DNA of 64,000 nucleotides from Massilia antarctica (GTDB lineage Bacteria; Pseudomonadota; Gammaproteobacteria; Burkholderiales; Burkholderiaceae_D): NCBI RefSeq assembly GCF_015689335.1, contig NZ_CP065053.1, positions 6,200,001 to 6,264,000 of the forward strand, read 5' to 3'. Shown piece by piece: positions 49,995 to 58,815 of this stretch (position 1 is its first letter; each line of letters starts with the position of its first letter). The notes under the pieces were generated by a model. It saw only the letters and a program-made list of their open reading frames with translations, ran no database searches and was not told where the DNA came from. The position numbers and the translations under genes were made by a program.

Positions 49995-52900
49995 TCAGCT
50001 GGCCGATTCGGTGAGTTCGTGCGCAATATGCTCATTCAACTGGTCGAGCAGCGCGTACATGCTGGCCACCAGGGTGCGCGCCTGGTCGACCGTGGCACCG
50101 TCGCGCAGGCGCTCCAGGTCCTGGCACAGGCCCGCGAAGCGCATCGCGCCCACCGCCTTGGCCGATGCCTTGATGCGGTGCCCCAGGTCGGCCAGGCGTT
50201 CCAGGTCGCCGCGATCGAGCGCTTCGCTCACGTCAGCCAGGCCGTCGCGCGCCGAGTCGAGGAACATGAAGGCGTACTTGCGCATCTTGACCGGATTGGC
50301 GCCGAAGGTCAGCGATAATGCGCCCATGTCCAGCATGTCGGCGTCGCTCGACGCCACCGGCGCGGCCGACATGCGGGTCGGCGCCTGGTCGGCCGGCGCC
50401 GCCACGCGCCGCCGCCCGTTGCGCGCCGGCCGCGTGACCAGCCAGCGGGCGATCACCTCGAACAGCAGCTTGGGCGAAATCGGCTTGGTGACGAATTCGT
50501 TCATGCCCGCTTCCAGGCAGCGCGCCTGGTCGTCCTTGCCGGCGTTGGCCGTCATGGCGATCACCAGCGCATCGCGCAGGCGCGGATCGGAGCGGATCAT
50601 GCGGGTCGCTTCGAAACCGTCCATCACCGGCATCTGCACGTCCATCAGCACGCAGTCGAAGCGCTCCTTGAGCATCAGGTCGATCGCTTCCTTGCCGTTG
50701 TTGGCCACCACCACCGTGGCCTGGGCTTCTTCGAGCAGCTCCTGGCCCACCTGCTGGCTGAAGATATTGTCTTCCACCAGCAGGATATTGGCGCCGCGCA
50801 GTTGCTCGAGCACTGCCGGATCGATGGCGTCGCGGTCGCCCGGCAGGAAGTTGAGCGCCTTGCCCAGGCGCGCAGTGAACCAGAAGGTGCTGCCGTGGCC
50901 CGGTGCGCTGTCGACGCCGACCGTGCCGCCCATCAGCTCCGCCAGCTGCTTGCTGATCACCAGCCCCAGGCCGGTGCCGCCGTATTTGCGCGTGGTCGAC
51001 GGGTCGGCCTGGTGGAAGGACTTGAACAGGTCGGCGATTTCGGCCTCGCTCATGCCGATGCCGGCGTCGACGACCTCGAAACGCACCACGAAGTCGTTCT
51101 CGCCCTCGTCGAGCGCCAGCGCGCGCACGCGGATGCTGCCGTTTTCCGAAAACTTGATGGCGTTCGAGGCAAAGTTGAGCAGCACCTGCTCCAGGCGCAG
51201 CGGGTCGCCGCGCAACTGCGGCGCCAGACGCGGGTCGATCTCGATGTCGAGGTCAAGGTGTTTGTTGGCGGCGGCGTCGCCAAGCTGGTTGCAGATGTTC
51301 TGCATCAGCGCGCGCAGGCCGAAGTCGAGCACTTCGAGTTCGAGCTTGCCCGCCTCGATCTTGGAAAAATCGAGGATGTCGTTGATGATGCCAAGCAGGT
51401 GCTGGCTCGAATGATGGATTTTCTCGAGGTAGTCGCGCTGTTTCGGATTGGCCACCGTCTTGAGCGCCAGGTGCGACATGCCGATGATGCTGTTCATCGG
51501 CGTGCGGATCTCGTGGCTCATATTCGACAGGAAATTGCTCTTGGCCTGATTCGCGGCGTCGGCCTGCGCCTTGAGCTGGTGCAGTTCGGTCACGTCGGTC
51601 GACAGGCCGATCACCGCGCTCACCTCGCCGTCGAGCAGCACCGGCACCTTGACTGTCCACAGCTGGCGCACCTCGCCATCGGGCCGGGTGAATTCCACCT
51701 GGCTGGCGTGGCGCGCGCCGTCGGCGAAGATCCTGGCATCCTGGTTCCAGTAGAAATCGGCCAGTTCTTGTGTCATGACGTCGGTATCGCGCTTGCCGAT
51801 GATGGCTTCGGCCGGCTGGCCCAGCGCTTCGGCGGTGCGCGCATTGACATACATGTAGCGCCGCTCGCGGTCCTTCATGTACACGTGCGCGTCGATGCTG
51901 TTCAACACCGAATCGAGCAGAACGCGCTGTTCGATGGCGGCCCGGCGCGTGCGGTACAGGGTAAAGAAGTAAGCGTAGGCCAGCAAGGTGACCAAGAAGC
52001 CGATGCCGAACGTGAGCGGCGCCAGCAGCACGTCGAAGCGGCTGTACAGGTCCGCGCGGGCGATGCGGAAATGCGCCTTCCACAGGTTGCCGTTGTAGTC
52101 GACCGGCAGCACGGTGTCGAAATGGCTGCCATCGCCGGCGGCCGGCTTGTCGTGATCGTTGTACAGCAAGCGGTCGAGCCGGCCCAGGGCCAGGGTGCGC
52201 CGCTCGGGGTCAAGGCTGCCGTCGGCGTACAGCGCCAGCCTCAGACGGCGCTGCGGCATTTCTTCCAGCGCGCTGCCGACCATGGCCGGCAGCGAAAAGT
52301 CGATACCGATGCTGCCGATATAGGCGGCGCGGCGCGCCTGCGCGGTGTAAAGCAGCGCGCCGCTGCGGTACACCGGCATGCGCATGTCCAGCGCCACGTG
52401 CGCACGCGGTCCGTCGGTCATGACCGGCACGCCCGAGGCGCTGACCGTGCCGCTGTCGCGCGCCTGGTCCAGGCGCGCCGCGGCGGCGGCATCGGCACCG
52501 ATGTCCTGGCCCATGTGCTTGCCGGCGCGCGCGGCCTTCGGTTCGATATATGTGAGCACCGTGTAGCCGGCCCGCTCACCTTCGGGCCGGATGCTGAAGT
52601 CGGGATAGCCGTCCGGGTCCACGCTGCGGTCGGCGCGCACCGAGGCGATGAAGGCGTCGCGCTCGGCCGCGCTCACCTGGCGCGCGAAACTGACCCCTTC
52701 GATCGCCGGGTAGTTGGCCGCCATGCCCAAGGCCTGCACGTAGCGGTGGAACTGCAGGCGGCTGGGCGCCTCGGCGCTCTGGAACAGGGCCGACATGGCG
52801 CGCGCCAGGTCGGAATACGATTTGATGCGGGTCGACAGGCTAGCTTGCGCGCTGCGCGCAAAGGCATCGAAACGCTGGCGCGCATCGCCGTCGACCATTC

Positions 52901-53030
52901 TGGTGGCGCCCACATACAGCACGGACGCCACCAGCGCCGACAGCGACAGCCCGGCGGCCCACCACACAAGGCGCGCCCCGGAATAACCGCCGACGCTGCC
53001 TGCCATGGTGCGCTTGATCGCTTGCCTCAT
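49995..53030 (-). CDS. CHASE-PAS hybrid sensor histidine kinase with receiver and Hpt domains
   Basis: This is a 1011-residue membrane protein. A helix near residues 24-43, a periplasmic CHASE domain (about 70-300) and a second helix near 335-358 come first. A PAS domain follows (380-495). HisKA has His506 in NMSHEIRTPMN. HATPase has NAIKFSENG, DAGIGM and GGTGLGLVISKQLAELM. A receiver follows (phosphoacceptor Asp near 797 in VLMDVQMPVMDG), and then an Hpt domain (His near 952 in LGHRIKASAKAVGA). CHASE domains bind small molecules. It is on the recCBD strand, 70 bp upstream of recC, but is probably a separate unit. Confidence 0.94.
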   Translation of the reverse strand: MRQAIKRTMAGSVGGYSGARLVWWAAGLSLSALVASVLYVGATRMVDGDARQRFDAFARSAQASLSTRIKSYSDLARAMSALFQSAEAPSRLQFHRYVQALGMAANYPAIEGVSFARQVSAAERDAFIASVRADRSVDPDGYPDFSIRPEGERAGYTVLTYIEPKAARAGKHMGQDIGADAAAAARLDQARDSGTVSASGVPVMTDGPRAHVALDMRMPVYRSGALLYTAQARRAAYIGSIGIDFSLPAMVGSALEEMPQRRLRLALYADGSLDPERRTLALGRLDRLLYNDHDKPAAGDGSHFDTVLPVDYNGNLWKAHFRIARADLYSRFDVLLAPLTFGIGFLVTLLAYAYFFTLYRTRRAAIEQRVLLDSVLNSIDAHVYMKDRERRYMYVNARTAEALGQPAEAIIGKRDTDVMTQELADFYWNQDARIFADGARHASQVEFTRPDGEVRQLWTVKVPVLLDGEVSAVIGLSTDVTELHQLKAQADAANQAKSNFLSNMSHEIRTPMNSIIGMSHLALKTVANPKQRDYLEKIHHSSQHLLGIINDILDFSKIEAGKLELEVLDFGLRALMQNICNQLGDAAANKHLDLDIEIDPRLAPQLRGDPLRLEQVLLNFASNAIKFSENGSIRVRALALDEGENDFVVRFEVVDAGIGMSEAEIADLFKSFHQADPSTTRKYGGTGLGLVISKQLAELMGGTVGVDSAPGHGSTFWFTARLGKALNFLPGDRDAIDPAVLEQLRGANILLVEDNIFSQQVGQELLEEAQATVVVANNGKEAIDLMLKERFDCVLMDVQMPVMDGFEATRMIRSDPRLRDALVIAMTANAGKDDQARCLEAGMNEFVTKPISPKLLFEVIARWLVTRPARNGRRRVAAPADQAPTRMSAAPVASSDADMLDMGALSLTFGANPVKMRKYAFMFLDSARDGLADVSEALDRGDLERLADLGHRIKASAKAVGAMRFAGLCQDLERLRDGATVDQARTLVASMYALLDQLNEHIAHELTESAS

Positions 53031-53238
53031 CGTCCAACCCCGTTATTTTCGCTCGGCCGTACCTGGAAACCACCGTGCAGGCAGCATACTATCAATAGAA
53101 TGGAAGGCGCGCGCGGACCCGCCGCCCGGCTCATTCTTGAAGAGTACTTTGCAGCAAGAAAACATGCAATTGATAATTTTTACTGTCGCGCCCACGCCAT
53201 AGGGCAGCCTCGAAGCAGTATCGACAACAGGAGCAGGA

Positions 53239-55314
53239 ATGCGACATTTGATTGGCGAAATCATATCGGAAACGGCAGACGCGGCGCACGCGGCTGAGCT
53301 TGCTGACGACCCGTATCTGTGGCTGGAAGACATCACTTCAGCCGCCGCACTCGACTGGGCGCGCGCACGCAATGCCGTGTGCGAACGCGAGCTCGAAGGC
53401 AAACCCGGTTTCGCGGCCCTGCGCGAGCGCCTCGGCACCATCCTCAATGACAAGGCGCGCATTCCCTGGGTCAGCGAACATGCCGGCCATGTCTATAATT
53501 TTTGGCGCGACTCCACCCATGTGCGCGGGCTGTGGCGGCGCACCACCCTGGCCGATTACCGCAACGACGCGCCGCACTGGGACACGGTGCTCGACCTCGA
53601 CCTGCTGGCCCGCGACGAGCACGAAAACTGGGTCTGGTCCGGGGCCTCCTTCCTGCCCCCGGCCGGCGCGCGCTGCCTGGCCTTCCTGTCGCGCGGCGGC
53701 GGCGACGCCCATGTGGTGCGCGAATTCGACCTCGGCACGCGCAGCTTCGTGGCCGACGGCTTCATGCTCCCGGAAGCGAAATGCAGCGCGCGCTGGCTCG
53801 ATGCCGGCCGCCTGGCGGTGGCCACCGATTTCGGTCCCGGCAGCATGACGGCGTCGGGCTATCCGCGCATCGTCAAGGAATGGCGGCGCGGCACCCCGCT
53901 GGCCGCCGCCGCCACCTTGTTCGAGGCGCGCGCGGAGGACTTGAGCGTGTCGGCGTACAAGGTGTTTACACCCGGTTTCGAGCACGAATTCGTGGAGCGC
54001 CAGATCGGCTTCTACAGCAGCGAACTGTTCCTGCGCAGCAGCGCCGGGCTCACCCGCATCGACAAGCCCGACGACGCCAATGCCTACACCGTGCGCGACC
54101 AGCTCGTCATCGAATTGCGCTCGGACTGGCAGGTGGGCGGACGCAGCTGGCCGCAGGGGGCGCTGGTGGCGACCGATTTCGCCCGCTTCATGCAGGGGAA
54201 ACGCGATTTTTCCCTGTTGTTTACCCCGAGCGCCACCAGTTCGCTCGACGGCGTGGCCATGACGGCCGGCGCCCTGCTGCTGACCGAGCTGGACAAGGTG
54301 AAAAACCGCATCGTCGAACTGCGCCATGTGCAAGGCCAGTGGCAGCGGCGCGAGGTGACGGCGCCGGAGTTCGGCGCGCTGGGCCTGAGCGCGCTCGATG
54401 CGGCCAGCTCGGACCAGTATTTCCTCACCGTGAGCGACTTCCTCACCCCGACCAGCCTCTATCTTTGCCAGGTGGGCAGCGACCGGCGCCAGGCGCTCAA
54501 GGCGATGCCGGTGTTTTTTTCGGCCAAGCCCTACATTGTCAGGCAGTTCGAGGCGGTCTCGAAAGATGGCACCCGGGTGCCGTATTTCGTGGTCATGGAC
54601 CGCAAAACCCGGATGGACGGCAACAATCCCACCGTGCTGTACGGGTACGGCGGCTTCGAGATCGCGATGAAGCCGTTTTACAGCGGCGTGACCGGGGAAG
54701 CCTGGCTGGCGCGCGGCGGCGTGTACGTGCTGGCCAATATCCGCGGCGGCGGCGAATTCGGGCCGCGCTGGCACCAGGCGGCGCTGAAGGGCCAGCGCCA
54801 GCGCGCTTTCGATGATTTTATCGCCGTGGCGCAGGATCTGATCGAGCGCAAGCTCAGCAGTCCACGGCATCTGGGCATCATGGGCGGCAGCAACGGCGGC
54901 TTGCTGGTGGGGGCGGCCATGACCCAGCGGCCGGACCTGTTCAACGCCGTCGTGTGCCAGGTGCCGCTGCTGGACATGCGCCGTTACCACAAGCTGCTGG
55001 CCGGGGCTTCGTGGATGGGCGAGTATGGCGACCCGGAGGTGGCGGCCGAGTGGGAATATATCGCGCGCTATTCGCCGTATCACAATGTGTTCAAGGACAA
55101 GCGCTATCCGCGCATGCTGCTGACCACCTCGACCCGCGACGACCGGGTGCACCCCGGGCATGCGCGCAAGATGGTGGCCCTGATGGAAGCCCAGGGGCAC
55201 GCGGTGCTGTACTGGGAAAACCTGGAGGGCGGACACGCCGGGGCGGCGAACAACGATCAGCAAGCGCGGATGTGGGCGCTGACCTATACGTTTTTATTCG
55301 AGCAGTTGCGATAG
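53239..55314 (+). CDS. Prolyl oligopeptidase family serine peptidase (S9A)
   Basis: This is a 691-residue cytoplasmic-type peptidase. An N-terminal beta-propeller (about residues 25-415, starting DDPYLWLED) precedes an alpha/beta-hydrolase. Its triad is Ser551 in GGSNGG, Asp near 635 in TRDDRVHPGHA and His near 665 in EGGHAG. LYGYGGFEIAM and NIRGGGEFGPRWHQA are family landmarks. No signal peptide is seen. It cleaves short peptides after Pro or related residues. A ribosome site, CAGGAGCAGGA, precedes the start. Confidence 0.93.
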   Translation: MRHLIGEIISETADAAHAAELADDPYLWLEDITSAAALDWARARNAVCERELEGKPGFAALRERLGTILNDKARIPWVSEHAGHVYNFWRDSTHVRGLWRRTTLADYRNDAPHWDTVLDLDLLARDEHENWVWSGASFLPPAGARCLAFLSRGGGDAHVVREFDLGTRSFVADGFMLPEAKCSARWLDAGRLAVATDFGPGSMTASGYPRIVKEWRRGTPLAAAATLFEARAEDLSVSAYKVFTPGFEHEFVERQIGFYSSELFLRSSAGLTRIDKPDDANAYTVRDQLVIELRSDWQVGGRSWPQGALVATDFARFMQGKRDFSLLFTPSATSSLDGVAMTAGALLLTELDKVKNRIVELRHVQGQWQRREVTAPEFGALGLSALDAASSDQYFLTVSDFLTPTSLYLCQVGSDRRQALKAMPVFFSAKPYIVRQFEAVSKDGTRVPYFVVMDRKTRMDGNNPTVLYGYGGFEIAMKPFYSGVTGEAWLARGGVYVLANIRGGGEFGPRWHQAALKGQRQRAFDDFIAVAQDLIERKLSSPRHLGIMGGSNGGLLVGAAMTQRPDLFNAVVCQVPLLDMRRYHKLLAGASWMGEYGDPEVAAEWEYIARYSPYHNVFKDKRYPRMLLTTSTRDDRVHPGHARKMVALMEAQGHAVLYWENLEGGHAGAANNDQQARMWALTYTFLFEQLR

Positions 55315-55580
55315 GGTCGGTGGGAACCATGGCTGGCCCGTGCCGGGCCAGGTGTCGCATTCCCGCCAATGCCAGCCACCCCGCAGATCGATTGGCGCAA
55401 ACTTTCGCCAGATAGTTCCCCTGCGCGCGCCACGGCCAGTATCGCGCCAAGCCCTTTCCGCTCCCGATTCCCCGCTTCCCCGCTTCCCGACCTGTTCATT
55501 CTGCCAGCTACCCCGGCCCGGTTCCCGGGTTTGTAATAGTTCGTCAAGCGCATTTCTCTCACCGCCGCTCAACCCGAACC

Positions 55581-56618
55581 ATGACTGGAATCATCACCAT
55601 GGAACACCTCGCCTCCCTCCTTCCCCAGTCTTCTCCCGCCCAGCCGGCGGTCAAACGGGAGTCGCCCCCGCGCATCATTGGCGGCGGCACGTTCTGGAGT
55701 CCTGGCATCGGGCTCGGCGCGGGGATCATTCTCGAACTGTCGGCCGACCTCGACAGCCTGTCGCAGCGCATCGCCAAGCTGCCCGAGCGCGCCAGCGCCG
55801 GCCGGCCACGGGTCGGCCACTATCTGTTCATGGTGAAAACCCTGGCGGCCGCCTGGGCCACGCGCAGCCGGCCCGCCCTCGATGCCGCTCTGGACGGCCT
55901 GCGCCACGTGGGCGAGAGCTTGCTGGCGCAGGATGCCCCACCCCTGGCCACGGCGCTGCTGAACATGTTCCACGGCCGCCCCTCGGACGGTGCGGGCGCG
56001 GTGCGCCTGCTCGATGGCCTGGTGCGGCGCCTGGCCGCGCCCAGCGCCGCGCTCGATGCGATCGACCAGGATGTCGGCAGCTACCTGGCGCAGATGGCGC
56101 GCGCCTCGGCCGACCTGGAAACCGATACCATCCTGGTCACCCAGCGCTTGCAAGCCGACCATGTGCACGCCTTCATCCTGGCGCAACAGGTCAATACGCT
56201 GCAGGGGAAAGTGGCCGAGGCGCGCGCGCGCCGCCACAGCCACTGGCTGCTCGGGCCCGTGGCCGACGAGGCGCGCGAGGACATTGCGCTGCACAATGGC
56301 GCGCTCGAGCGCGTGATGCGCCAGCTCGACCATATTCGCACAGGCCAGAGCGCCATGATGGCCGAGGCGGCCTATCTGCAGGGCTTGCTGCCGACCCTGT
56401 CGGCCTATCTGAGCGGCATGGACCGGATCGGGGCCGGCATCCGCACGGTGGCGGCCGCCACGCGCGCCCTGCGCGCCGAGCTCGACGACCTGAAGAACGT
56501 CTTGCTGGCGGGCCCCGCCCTCAGCGGCCAGGCCCATGCGCAACTGCTGGCCGCCCTGCCGGCCTGGCGCACCCTGTGTGCGCGCATCGCCGCCTTCCCC
56601 CGGGCACCGGCCGACTGA
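55581..56618 (+). CDS. All-helical protein of unknown function (possible alpha-pore-forming-toxin-like fold)
   Basis: This is a 345-residue protein without a signal peptide, almost entirely helical by heptad-like patterns (LSADLDSLSQRIAKLPERA, VHAFILAQQVNTLQGKVAEARARR, YLSGMDRIGAGIRTVAAATRALRAELDDLKNVL). The last long helix resembles those of XaxB/YaxB and Hbl-type alpha-pore-forming toxins, but I see no long hydrophobic hairpin and no second component next to it. An ATG six codons later (55599) is an alternative start. It converges on luxI, ending 12 bp from the luxI stop, so quorum-linked expression is possible. The function is not established. Confidence 0.6.
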   Translation: MTGIITMEHLASLLPQSSPAQPAVKRESPPRIIGGGTFWSPGIGLGAGIILELSADLDSLSQRIAKLPERASAGRPRVGHYLFMVKTLAAAWATRSRPALDAALDGLRHVGESLLAQDAPPLATALLNMFHGRPSDGAGAVRLLDGLVRRLAAPSAALDAIDQDVGSYLAQMARASADLETDTILVTQRLQADHVHAFILAQQVNTLQGKVAEARARRHSHWLLGPVADEAREDIALHNGALERVMRQLDHIRTGQSAMMAEAAYLQGLLPTLSAYLSGMDRIGAGIRTVAAATRALRAELDDLKNVLLAGPALSGQAHAQLLAALPAWRTLCARIAAFPRAPAD

Positions 56619-56630
56619 GGCCGGCGCCGC

Positions 56631-57218
56631 TCACGACGCCAGGCGCGACTCGAACATCGCTTCATAGGTGCCGGCAATGTCGATATACAGGGCCACGGCG
56701 CGCTCGACCCCGATCTGGACCGGATCGCCGAAGCGGGTGGTGAGCACCCCGGCGCGGCGCAGCAGGCGCTCGATGGCGGTGGTGGTGACCGTCACGTACT
56801 GGTCCAGCCCGGCGTGATGGCCGTGGCTGATGATTTCCCCGATCGATTCCATGGTGATGTCGGAAAAGCCGAAATGCTGGTTGCCGTCGGTTTCGATCGC
56901 AAAGCGCGACAATTCCCAGATACGGGCGTTTTGAGGGGCTTCCTGGCCATGCAGGAGTTGCGCAAATGAATCCTTGAGCATGTACGGGCCTTCGGTCGGC
57001 AACAGCCGCCAGCAGCCGCGCAAGGGCCCTCCACCCGGTTCGCGGATCATCATGTACAGCGGTTCGAGGGCGTCGTAGCCATCGATCTCCATCCCGCTCA
57101 TGATCGGGACTTCCCAGCCGAGCCGGTCTTTGAAGACCTTGGCGCGCAGTGTGTGCATCTCCCACAGGTCACGGGATTTAAAGTCGCGCCGTGCGGCGAT
57201 GCGAATATGTAGAGCCAT
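56631..57218 (-). CDS. LuxI-type acyl-homoserine-lactone synthase
   Basis: This is a 195-residue enzyme with the invariant LuxI residues in place: Arg25, Phe29, Trp35, Asp46, Asp49, Arg71, Phe85, Glu102 and Arg105. It makes an N-acyl-homoserine lactone from SAM and acyl-ACP; the acyl chain cannot be predicted. GAGG precedes the ATG. A perfect 20-bp lux box lies 34-53 bp upstream of the start codon, the usual place for activation by LuxR. The nearby LuxR at 57625 is the likely partner. Confidence 0.95.
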   Translation of the reverse strand: MALHIRIAARRDFKSRDLWEMHTLRAKVFKDRLGWEVPIMSGMEIDGYDALEPLYMMIREPGGGPLRGCWRLLPTEGPYMLKDSFAQLLHGQEAPQNARIWELSRFAIETDGNQHFGFSDITMESIGEIISHGHHAGLDQYVTVTTTAIERLLRRAGVLTTRFGDPVQIGVERAVALYIDIAGTYEAMFESRLAS

Positions 57219-57251
57219 GTTTGGTACCTCGCTTTATAAAAGTTATGCAAC

Positions 57252-57271
57252 TTGCATGAAGAATCATGCAA
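57252..57271. promoter_or_regulatory. lux box upstream of luxI
   Basis: TTGCATGAAGAATCATGCAA is a perfect 8-bp inverted repeat with a 4-bp centre, the size and symmetry of a lux box. It overlaps the expected -35 of the luxI promoter (a TATAAA-like -10 lies between it and the ATG). It also sits upstream of the divergent XRE gene and could control both. Confidence 0.75.
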
Positions 57272-57359
57272 AAAAGTCATTGACATAACTAGTAGAGTTG
57301 CTAGGTGGCTCATAAGCACAGTGAATGGAATACTGCCATTTTGTTTGCGAGGAAACGGT

Positions 57360-57650
57360 ATGGCTCAGGATTTCAATTACCAGACGACGGCCGTGGCAGA
57401 GCAGCGCGGTGCGGTCGATCACGATAGCGGCGCTGCACAGGCAGGTTCCACGGCCAGCACGCCCCACAGCGAATTAAAACGCTTCAGAATCAGCAAACGC
57501 GAAAGCCAGGAAAAATTCTGGGGACGCTTCGGCGTGACCCAATCCAGCGGCAGCCGCTTCGAAACCGGCCTGGGCATCCCGGCGCCGGTGGCCATCCTGG
57601 TCAAGCTGTATGTCAAGGGTAAGCTCAGCGATGGGGATCTTCCGGGCTGA
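57360..57650 (+). CDS. Small XRE-type HTH regulator between luxI and luxR
   Basis: This is a 96-residue protein starting at ATG 57360 after CGAGGAAA. Residues 1-35 are low-complexity. Residues about 38-90 contain a helix-turn-helix of the XRE-like type: FRISKRESQEKFWGRFGVTQSSGSRFETGLGIPAPVAILVKLYVKG. It is transcribed away from luxI, and its last 26 bp overlap the 3' end of luxR on the opposite strand. A repressor or modulator role in the quorum circuit is an inference from position. Confidence 0.75.
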   Translation: MAQDFNYQTTAVAEQRGAVDHDSGAAQAGSTASTPHSELKRFRISKRESQEKFWGRFGVTQSSGSRFETGLGIPAPVAILVKLYVKGKLSDGDLPG

Positions 57651-58362
57651 TGATGCCCAGGCTGATCGCCTTCACCAGTGCCTGCTGCCGGGTGTTGACA
57701 TTGAATTTTACACGGATATTTCCAATGTGAAAATTCACGGTCGCCTCGGAGCAGAGCACGATTTTCGAGATTTCCCATGACGATTTGCCGACCATCACCC
57801 AGTTGAGCACTTCGAGTTCGCGCTTGGTCAGGCGCGGAATGGGTTCGGCGCCCGGCTTGGGCGCGACGAATTTGAGCGAGGACTCGAAGGCGTAGTCGCG
57901 GATCAAGGAGAGCGAGGGCATCAGCTGGCTGATGGTGCTGTCGAACTCGCCGTTGGGCGGAGCGTCCGAGGCGAAACTGACCACGCCGAATTCGCCGCTC
58001 GGCCCGTGGATGGGAAAGGTGATGCCGGAACGGATGCCGTAGCCGCAGGCTTCCTCGTACATCTCGCGCTGCCCGGGGGCATGGAAAGTATCGGGTTCCC
58101 ACACGATGGGAAGCGAGCTGGTAAGGCAATGGGAGACGGTCGGATCGACGTAATGCAGTTTGTCGGCGTCGTAGCGCGTGCGCCACGCCGGCGCGTAATT
58201 ACTGTGCAAGAATGCTGTTTCCAGCTTCACATGCTTGGAACCGACGGCGCCGTACAGCACCTGGTCGAATCCCTGGTCGTAGGCAAGCGAAAACAGGGCG
58301 GAACTCCAACCATTTTCCTGGTCGCTTTTTAACAAGGTCATCAGTTGTCCCATTTTCACCAT
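57625..58362 (-). CDS. LuxR-type acyl-homoserine-lactone receptor and regulator
   Basis: This is a 245-residue regulator. The autoinducer-binding domain carries the conserved Trp60, Tyr64, Asp73 and Trp88 (AWRTRYDADKLHYVDP, VWEP). The GerE-type helix-turn-helix lies in residues about 178-240 (LTKRELEVLNWVMVGKSSWEISKIVLCSEATVNFHIGNIRVKF). The start at 58362 is preferred because GGGAG lies 8 nt upstream; a GTG three codons earlier is possible. It is the likely receptor for the LuxI product and binder of the lux box. Confidence 0.93.
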   Translation of the reverse strand: MVKMGQLMTLLKSDQENGWSSALFSLAYDQGFDQVLYGAVGSKHVKLETAFLHSNYAPAWRTRYDADKLHYVDPTVSHCLTSSLPIVWEPDTFHAPGQREMYEEACGYGIRSGITFPIHGPSGEFGVVSFASDAPPNGEFDSTISQLMPSLSLIRDYAFESSLKFVAPKPGAEPIPRLTKRELEVLNWVMVGKSSWEISKIVLCSEATVNFHIGNIRVKFNVNTRQQALVKAISLGIISPEDPHR

Positions 58363-58815
58363 TGCCGTCACTCCCTTTTGTTGCCTATTTTACACAAAGA
58401 TCGCGTAATGACACTAGCGGGTACGCTCGCGTTAACGACAATTCCGCTAAATGTAACTGCTAGTTGGTATTTTAGGCCGTTCCGCGTCCGCATCATGGAC
58501 AAATTTCGCCAACAATTCGCCTCGGAAAGTAAACTAATAGTTACGCGGCTTCCCTTGCGCGGTGGGGGCGAAGGCGTAGCGCAATCGCAACATGGACGTG
58601 GAGCACAATGAATTGTGCGTCGTGGAAATTTATTCTCGGGTAGTCTTTGGCCACTTTTCTGTCTCCAGACTATCCAACACGGGTAAGCTGCACTGTTTGC
58701 CGCCGCTGGCGGTGCGCGGTGCCGCTGCTTGACTGGCGGGTGCACTGGTTTACAGTTGCTGTTGCGTAGTCAACAATGTGATCGGCAGCCTTTTCCAAAC
58801 AGACCTACCCGCACC
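58363..58815. other. Intergenic region between luxR and the REC-GGDEF-EAL gene
   Basis: About 450 bp of divergent promoter DNA without a supported gene. It contains two palindromes of the form AACT-N3-AGTT: AACTGCTAGTT (58455-58465) and AACTAATAGTT (58532-58542). Extended to GTAACTGCTAGTT and AACTAATAGTTAC, they also form an inverted pair. No clear lux box was found here. Confidence 0.5.

Noticed and set aside
53338..55263. 641-codon minus-strand open frame under the S9 peptidase
   Set aside because: Its translation is low-complexity His/Arg/Gly/Ala. The plus strand has the full catalytic triad and propeller.
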